Assembly: GCF_030523985.1 (NCBI RefSeq)
Contig: NZ_JAUNHK010000127.1
Span: 1-6,271, forward strand
Length of the DNA: 6,271 nucleotides
Source: Deinococcus sp.
Lineage (GTDB): Bacteria > Deinococcota > Deinococci > Deinococcales > Deinococcaceae
Direction: 5' to 3'
Both the position numbers and the translations under genes were made by a program. This document shows, one piece after another, positions 1 to 6,271 of the stretch; position 1 is the first letter of the stretch, and every line of letters starts with the position of its first letter. Under the pieces are notes generated by a model, which was not told the origin of the DNA, searched no databases, and was given only the letters and a program-made list of their open reading frames with translations.

Positions 1-56
1 GAGCACATTCGGGCGCTTTCCTCGGATGTGCGGAGTAAAGCCCAGTCCCGTATCAG

Positions 57-112
57 GCATGAGCGATGGGCCGTGAGCCGTGAGGGTGCTCCTCATAGCC
101 CACGGCCCATCG
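57..112. repeat. Heptad-phased short repeat forming an inverted repeat
   Basis: Read in sevens from position 57 the sequence is gcatgag, cgatggg, ccgtgag, ccgtgag, ggtgctc, ctcatag, cccacgg, cccatcg. The first four units are variants of one heptamer (about CCRTGAG, with an exact tandem copy at 71-84), and the last three are its reverse complements. The whole block is therefore a phased heptamer array folded back on itself. Dispersed small intergenic repeats are known in Deinococcus genomes. Whether this belongs to one of those families is an inference that needs a genome search. It lies outside any gene. Confidence 0.5.
64..112 (-). terminator. Long stem-loop downstream of argS, possible terminator
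   Basis: Arms 64-85 and 91-112 can pair over 22 positions with only two mismatches (76/100 and 79/97) and one G-T wobble (80/96), closing a five-base loop at 86-90. The first 12 pairs (64-75 with 101-112) are perfect. The stem begins 12 bases past the argS stop codon, where a terminator or a 3'-end-protecting hairpin would sit. On the minus strand no run of T follows the stem, so it is not a textbook intrinsic terminator. It could instead be an RNA-stabilising structure or a dispersed repeat. The remaining bases, 1-56, show no recognisable gene or signal. Confidence 0.45.
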
Positions 113-124
113 GCAATATTTGGG

Positions 125-1954
<1,830 letters not shown>

Positions 1955-1966
1955 AGGGCCAGTGTA
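1955..1966 (-). promoter_or_regulatory. Leaderless -10 promoter element of argS
   Basis: On the minus strand the sequence before the argS start reads TACACT-GGCCCT-ATG. TACACT (1961-1966) fits the TANNNT -10 consensus and stands six bases before the ATG, so transcription would begin at or within a base or two of the start codon. The region has no purine-rich ribosome binding site, in agreement. No -35 hexamer is visible at normal 16-18 base spacing. A TTGACG lies only 11 bases upstream, and its TGA is the lipoprotein stop codon, so it is probably chance. Confidence 0.55.
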
Positions 1967-1979
1967 AGGGGCCGGGGCG

Positions 1980-2354
1980 TCAAGGAACGACGTTGACGGT
2001 CAGTGTGGTTTGTAGCATGCCTTCTTTGCCCGTCAGCACCACGTTGGTGACGTGTTTTCCCACATCGGCGTTGGGCGCGACGCCGATGCTGAGGCGCACG
2101 CTGCCGCCGCTACCGCTGATGATGCTGGAGCCGATGGGCTTGACGTTGACGCCGTCCATATTCACGCTCCCTAGAACCGAGACGGTGTAAATGCCCTGGC
2201 GCTGGGCGCGGTCAACGAAAGTCAGGGAGACTTCGGTAGCTGCGCCGCGCTGCACGGAGACGGCAGGGGGAGAAAGCCACACCGAGGCGTCCTGCAAGGT
2301 GGGCGTGCAAGCGGTGAGGGCAAAGGCAAAAGCAGGAAGGATGAGTTTTTTCAT
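1980..2354 (-). CDS. Small secreted lipoprotein with an Ig-like beta-sandwich
   Basis: A 124-residue protein that I cannot assign to a named family. It opens with a short lipoprotein signal, MKKLILPAFAFALTAC: two lysines, a hydrophobic core, and the lipobox LTAC at 13-16. Cys16 would be lipidated and become the N-terminus of a mature protein of about 109 residues anchored at the outer face of a membrane. The mature part alternates hydrophobic and polar residues (VSLTFVDRAQRQGIYTVSV, then VRLSIGV, then TTLTVNVV at the C-terminus), which reads as one immunoglobulin-like beta-sandwich with no catalytic motif. It starts one base after the amidase stop codon, and its ribosome binding site lies inside the end of the amidase gene, so the two are probably translationally coupled. 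A role as a binding partner, localiser or regulator of the amidase is inference from position. The reading as a lipoprotein is strong; the fold is a reasonable guess. Confidence 0.85.
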   Translation of the reverse strand: MKKLILPAFAFALTACTPTLQDASVWLSPPAVSVQRGAATEVSLTFVDRAQRQGIYTVSVLGSVNMDGVNVKPIGSSIISGSGGSVRLSIGVAPNADVGKHVTNVVLTGKEGMLQTTLTVNVVP

Positions 2355-2355
2355 G

Positions 2356-4185
2356 TCACTTCACCTTGGAAGCTGCGTCCCGGTAGAAGCGTTCCAGCCC
2401 CAGCGCAATCGCCTGGGCAAAGCGTTCGCGGCCCGTGTCGCTCATGAGTTGGCGCAGGTTTTGCGGGTCGGTCAGAAAGGCCGTTTCAATCAGGATGCTG
2501 AGCTGGGTGGTGGGCCGGGTCAGCGCCAGATTCTGATAATGCACACCGTCGTTGCCGATGTCGGGCAGTTTTTCGACCAGGGTGGCCTGCACGGTGTCGG
2601 CCAGGGTGCGGGCCTGGGGGTTGTAGTAGTACACGCCCGAGCCGCGTTTGGAAGCGGGGTTCACGCCGTCGGGCAGGGCGTTGGCGTGGATGCTCACCAG
2701 CAGGTCGGCGTTTTTCGCTTCTGCCAGCAGCGCCCGGTCATAGATGGGCGTGGTCACGTCGCCCTCGCGGGTCAGGACCACGTTCGCGCCTTTTTCGCGC
2801 AGCAGTTCGGCCACCCGCAGCGCCAGCGGCAGCATCAGGTTTTTCTCTGGGACCCGCAGCGGGCCGGCCCCACCGAATTCGCCGCCGCCGTGTCCAGGGT
2901 CGATGACGATGGTGCGCCCGGAGAGCGGCTGGCGGGCGTCGAGTTTCGGGGCGTTGCGGACACGCAGCACCAGCGTGTTGTCGTCTTCGTAGGTGGCGTC
3001 GTAGCCCCAGCTCGGGCCGTTCAGGTCCACATGCACGCGGGCCACGCCGTCGGCGTCCTGGGTCCAGCGCACGTCGCGCACGGCCCCCTGCGGCACGTCC
3101 GACACGATGTAATCCACGTCCGAGATGCTGTGAAAGAGCCGCATATCCAGGCTGCTGCTGCCCGCCCCGACCTGCTGCTCGACTGTGAACGGCACGCGGG
3201 CGGGCAGCAGCACGCGCACTTCGCTGTGGGTGCCCACGTTCTTGACGTTGATGGTGGTGAAAATCACGCGGGGCAGCGGCGTGCCCTCGGGGGCCAGGGT
3301 CAGGGTGGACTTGGGCGCGTTGAGGGTCAGGCCGCCCGACACCTGCACGGTGTAGGTGTTGCCGTCTTCGCCCACCACGACGGTTCTGGCCCCGGTGCGC
3401 GGGTAGACTACATAGTTGCGGCCCGCACCGTTGCGCCAGACCTGCCCGCCCGCTTGCAGGCCGCGCCCGGCAATCGTCGCCGTCACTTCGCCCACGCGGG
3501 GGCCGCTGCCCGTCACGCTGAGTTTGCCTTTGCTCTGGGCCGTCGCCGTGGTGCCGTCGGGCTGGGTCAGGGTAAAGGTGACGGGCGCGGCGGCGAGCTG
3601 GGCGGGCAGCAGGAAGGTTCCGGCGTATTCGCCGGGCTTGCCTTCGGTCATGGGAAAGGGGCCGAGGTCGCCCACCTTGAAACTGGCCTGCCCGCCTGCC
3701 GTTCCGGTAAAGCCCACGGGCACGCCGCGCATCTCTAGATTGGCGGGCTGTATGTACGCCACCCGGTCAGCGGCAGGCAGGACGCTTCCTTCCACGATTT
3801 GGGCCGCGCCGCTCAGGACAGTTTTGGGCTTGCTGGTCACGCGCAACTCTTTGCTGCTGGTCACGCCGCTGAGGGTGGTTTCCAGCTTCAGCACGTTCTC
3901 GCCGGGTTGCAGCGGTTGCCAGAGGATGAACAGGCCGTCTGCGCCGACTTCGGCTGCTTGCCCGCCGATGCTGAGGGTCGCGCCGGGCTTCACGCTGCCT
4001 TCGAGCAGGACGTGGTCGAAGGCGACGGTGTATTTGTCGGGCGGGTAGGCCACGAAAATCGGGTCGTCGCTGATGGGCGGCAGCAGGCGGGTCAGGTCGG
4101 CAGGCGTGGGCATAGGGGCAGTGGGGGCCGTCTGGGCGGCGGCGAGGGAGCAGAGCAGCAGGGCAGTCAGGGCGGTGCGTTTCAA
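2356..4185 (-). CDS. Exported N-acetylmuramoyl-L-alanine amidase (Amidase_3) with a beta-rich N-terminal half
   Basis: Zinc hydrolase that cuts the amide bond between N-acetylmuramic acid and L-alanine in peptidoglycan, acting in the cell envelope. The 609-residue product begins with a Sec signal peptide (MKRTALTALLLCSLAAAQ), probably cleaved around residue 17-18. Residues 40-118 look like an Ig-like sandwich (LEGSVKPGATLSIGGQAAEV at 61-80), 120-225 a second beta domain, about 228-298 SH3-like, and 300-413 like an AMIN-type envelope-targeting domain. The C-terminal catalytic domain spans about 423-603: DPGHGG at 429-434 (zinc ligand H432), E447 in PEKNL, H500 in SIHAN, and catalytic E567 in IETAFLTDP. 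All key residues are present, so it should be active. The start is TTG, not ATG: it has a strong GGGAGG seven bases upstream and is followed directly by the signal peptide. The catalytic call is firm; the N-terminal domain names are tentative. Confidence 0.95.
   Translation of the reverse strand: MKRTALTALLLCSLAAAQTAPTAPMPTPADLTRLLPPISDDPIFVAYPPDKYTVAFDHVLLEGSVKPGATLSIGGQAAEVGADGLFILWQPLQPGENVLKLETTLSGVTSSKELRVTSKPKTVLSGAAQIVEGSVLPAADRVAYIQPANLEMRGVPVGFTGTAGGQASFKVGDLGPFPMTEGKPGEYAGTFLLPAQLAAAPVTFTLTQPDGTTATAQSKGKLSVTGSGPRVGEVTATIAGRGLQAGGQVWRNGAGRNYVVYPRTGARTVVVGEDGNTYTVQVSGGLTLNAPKSTLTLAPEGTPLPRVIFTTINVKNVGTHSEVRVLLPARVPFTVEQQVGAGSSSLDMRLFHSISDVDYIVSDVPQGAVRDVRWTQDADGVARVHVDLNGPSWGYDATYEDDNTLVLRVRNAPKLDARQPLSGRTIVIDPGHGGGEFGGAGPLRVPEKNLMLPLALRVAELLREKGANVVLTREGDVTTPIYDRALLAEAKNADLLVSIHANALPDGVNPASKRGSGVYYYNPQARTLADTVQATLVEKLPDIGNDGVHYQNLALTRPTTQLSILIETAFLTDPQNLRQLMSDTGRERFAQAIALGLERFYRDAASKVK
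2361..2367 (-). promoter_or_regulatory. Ribosome binding site of the lipoprotein gene, inside the amidase gene
   Basis: AAGGTGA on the minus strand ends six bases before the lipoprotein ATG, and its AGGTGA matches the 16S anti-Shine-Dalgarno sequence. It lies within the last codons of the amidase gene. The amidase TGA (2358-2356) is separated from the ATG (2354-2352) by one base, the geometry of stop-start translational coupling. Confidence 0.75.
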
Positions 4186-4192
4186 GGTAGAG

Positions 4193-4198
4193 CCTCCC
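4193..4198 (-). promoter_or_regulatory. Ribosome binding site supporting the TTG start of the amidase
   Basis: GGGAGG on the minus strand stands seven bases before the TTG at 4185-4183. Upstream in the same frame there is no ATG or GTG before the in-frame TGA at 4230-4228, which is the stop codon of the preceding DUF2726 gene. The TTG is therefore the best start. Confidence 0.75.
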
Positions 4199-4227
4199 GT
4201 GGGTTGCGTGTTGGAAGGCAGGATAGG

Positions 4228-4743
4228 TCAACGCGGGCCGCGCAGTCCCTCCCGTTCTAGAACGCCGCGCAACTCGTCCACCCGGTAGCGGCGCGAGGGC
4301 AGGCGCAGCAGCCGCAGCCCACCCGAACGGAAAATCACGTCCTTGACCGAGTCGCGGTACTTCTGTTCGTCGCCTTGGTGCGAAGCGCCGTCGAGTTCGA
4401 TCGCCAGCACGGGCCGGAAATGGTCGCCCGCGTCCACAATCAAAAAGTCGGTGTGCTTGTCGCGCAGCCGCCCCAGGGTGGAATTTCGCTGGGCTTCGTC
4501 AGTGATGGTAAAGAGGTCGTTGAGCCGCACGTTGGGAAAGGCGCGGTAGGGCGTGCCGTGCAGGGCGTCTTCCAGGGCACGAAAAAAGGCGTTCTCGTCG
4601 GGAGAGAAGAAGTAGCGCTTAGCCCTGAGCGGCAGGGCGTCGGGCACCCGCTGTCGGCTGGTCGGTGGGGGCGAAGCGGGAACAGGCGGGGGCGGCTGCG
4701 CTTCCCTGATTCCGAAGAGAGCCGCGAGACATCCGAGGGGCAT
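4228..4743 (-). CDS. DUF2726 protein, probable restriction-endonuclease-like fold
   Basis: A 171-residue protein whose residues 45-150 match the DUF2726 pattern: SPDENAFFRALEDAL (47-61), AFPNVRLNDLF (68-78), KHTDFLIVDA (96-105), then PVLAIELDGASH (111-122) and RDSVKDVIFRSGGLRLLRL (130-148). The family is regarded as related to the Vsr/PD-(D/E)XK nuclease fold. Candidate metal-site residues are E50, D99, E116 and D118, with H122 nearby. No substrate is established, so I give it no enzymatic name. The first 40 residues are different: a short hydrophobic start (MPLGCLAALFGI), then a proline-rich linker. The start may be a weak membrane association, since some family members carry an N-terminal transmembrane helix, but 11-12 residues are short for one. 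The ATG lacks a Shine-Dalgarno sequence and has a leaderless-type -10 element. It is the first gene of the minus-strand cluster, 42 bases before the amidase. Family membership is fairly sure; function is unknown. Confidence 0.85.
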   Translation of the reverse strand: MPLGCLAALFGIREAQPPPPVPASPPPTSRQRVPDALPLRAKRYFFSPDENAFFRALEDALHGTPYRAFPNVRLNDLFTITDEAQRNSTLGRLRDKHTDFLIVDAGDHFRPVLAIELDGASHQGDEQKYRDSVKDVIFRSGGLRLLRLPSRRYRVDELRGVLEREGLRGPR

Positions 4744-4755
4744 GGTCAGACTGTA
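4744..4755 (-). promoter_or_regulatory. Leaderless -10 promoter element of the DUF2726 gene
   Basis: The minus strand reads TACAGT-CTGACC-ATG. TACAGT (4750-4755) fits TANNNT and stands exactly six bases before the ATG, the same geometry as upstream of argS. No ribosome binding site precedes the ATG. I see no convincing -35 hexamer. If real, this is the main promoter of the four-gene minus-strand cluster. Confidence 0.55.
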
Positions 4756-4807
4756 GACGCCGCGCCCGCCGTCCTGGTCGTATGCTGTACGGAATGTGAA
4801 AGCCCGC

Positions 4808-4813
4808 TATACT
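4808..4813 (+). promoter_or_regulatory. -10 box of the iron-sulfur oxidoreductase gene
   Basis: TATACT matches TATAAT at five of six positions and is the best plus-strand -10 candidate in the 164-base divergent region. It would start transcription near 4820 and leave a leader of about 88 bases. The -35 region at normal spacing (4785-4790, CTGTAC) is a poor match to TTGACA, so the promoter may be weak or need an activator. Confidence 0.5.
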
Positions 4814-4825
4814 TTCCGGCAGACT

Positions 4826-4840
4826 TTGAACCGAGTTCAA
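4826..4840. promoter_or_regulatory. Perfect palindrome TTGAAC-CGA-GTTCAA, candidate operator
   Basis: Six-base arms 4826-4831 and 4835-4840 are exact reverse complements around a three-base centre. The site begins 12 bases past the -10 box, so a bound dimeric regulator would cover the start of transcription or early leader of the oxidoreductase gene. It is AT-richer than its surroundings. The regulator is unknown. It does not resemble the radiation/desiccation response motif of Deinococcus (about TTATGTCATTGACATAA). Confidence 0.4.
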
Positions 4841-4894
4841 TATTCCGCCCCTGTCCCACTTTCCCCCGCTGCGCCGCGCTGAAGCGCTCCCCCC

Positions 4895-4900
4895 GGAGGT
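4895..4900 (+). promoter_or_regulatory. Ribosome binding site fixing the TTG start of the oxidoreductase
   Basis: GGAGGT, a near-perfect Shine-Dalgarno sequence, ends seven bases before TTG 4908. The same frame has no ATG or GTG between its upstream stop codon (TGA 4827-4829) and this TTG, so the TTG is the most likely start. Confidence 0.8.
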
Positions 4901-4907
4901 TTCCCCC

Positions 4908-6271
<1,364 letters not shown>

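Noticed and set aside
1..56. Possible end of a neighbouring gene at the left edge.
   Set aside because: No frame in these bases gives recognisable protein sequence, so no gene is supported.
2191..3738. Plus-strand open frame of 515 codons antisense to the amidase and lipoprotein.
   Set aside because: It overlaps two genes with clear signal peptides and catalytic residues. Its product is a compositionally biased shadow.
4216..4225. TATCCT on the minus strand in the 42-base gap before the amidase, considered as an internal promoter.
   Set aside because: No -35 hexamer at normal spacing. The amidase has a strong ribosome binding site and can be read from the upstream promoter. One TANNNT match is weak evidence.
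4619..4840. Minus-strand 73-codon frame crossing the divergent promoter region.
   Set aside because: It lacks a ribosome binding site, runs out of frame into the DUF2726 gene, and has no recognisable content.
4876..4887. Small inverted repeat GCGCT-GA-AGCGC in the oxidoreductase leader.
   Set aside because: A five-base arm with a two-base loop is short and expected by chance in GC-rich sequence.

Overview
This is a GC-rich bacterial window whose coding style points to Deinococcus or a close relative. Third codon positions are strongly G/C. Two genes (argS and the DUF2726 gene) have no Shine-Dalgarno sequence; instead each has a TANNNT -10 hexamer exactly six bases before its ATG, the leaderless arrangement that is common in Deinococcus. 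The assignment is an inference from style and gene content, not from a database match.

Layout. Positions 1-124 are non-coding and hold a long, nearly perfect hairpin just past the end of argS. Four genes then lie head to tail on the minus strand, read from right to left: a DUF2726 nuclease-fold protein (4743-4228), an exported N-acetylmuramoyl-L-alanine amidase with a large beta-rich N-terminal half (4185-2356), a small lipoprotein (2354-1980) and arginyl-tRNA synthetase, argS (1954-125). Gaps are 42, 1 and 25 bases, so they could be one transcript. A 164-base divergent region (4744-4907) separates them from a plus-strand gene that starts at TTG 4908 and runs off the right edge. It encodes a membrane-bound heterodisulfide-reductase-like iron-sulfur oxidoreductase.

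How the genes fit together. The amidase and the lipoprotein are the clearest functional pair: both are exported, and the lipoprotein's ribosome binding site lies inside the last amidase codons, so their synthesis is probably coupled. argS looks like a housekeeping gene at the end of the cluster with its own leaderless promoter. The DUF2726 protein leads the cluster but has no obvious link to cell-wall work. The divergent iron-sulfur protein probably passes electrons between a soluble donor (an electron transfer flavoprotein is the best-studied case) and menaquinone. A perfect 15-bp palindrome lies just downstream of its -10 box and could be an operator.

Nothing here is clearly a new defence or mobile system. 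The items most worth following up are the palindrome, the heptad-phased hairpin, the matching leaderless promoters and the amidase-lipoprotein pair.
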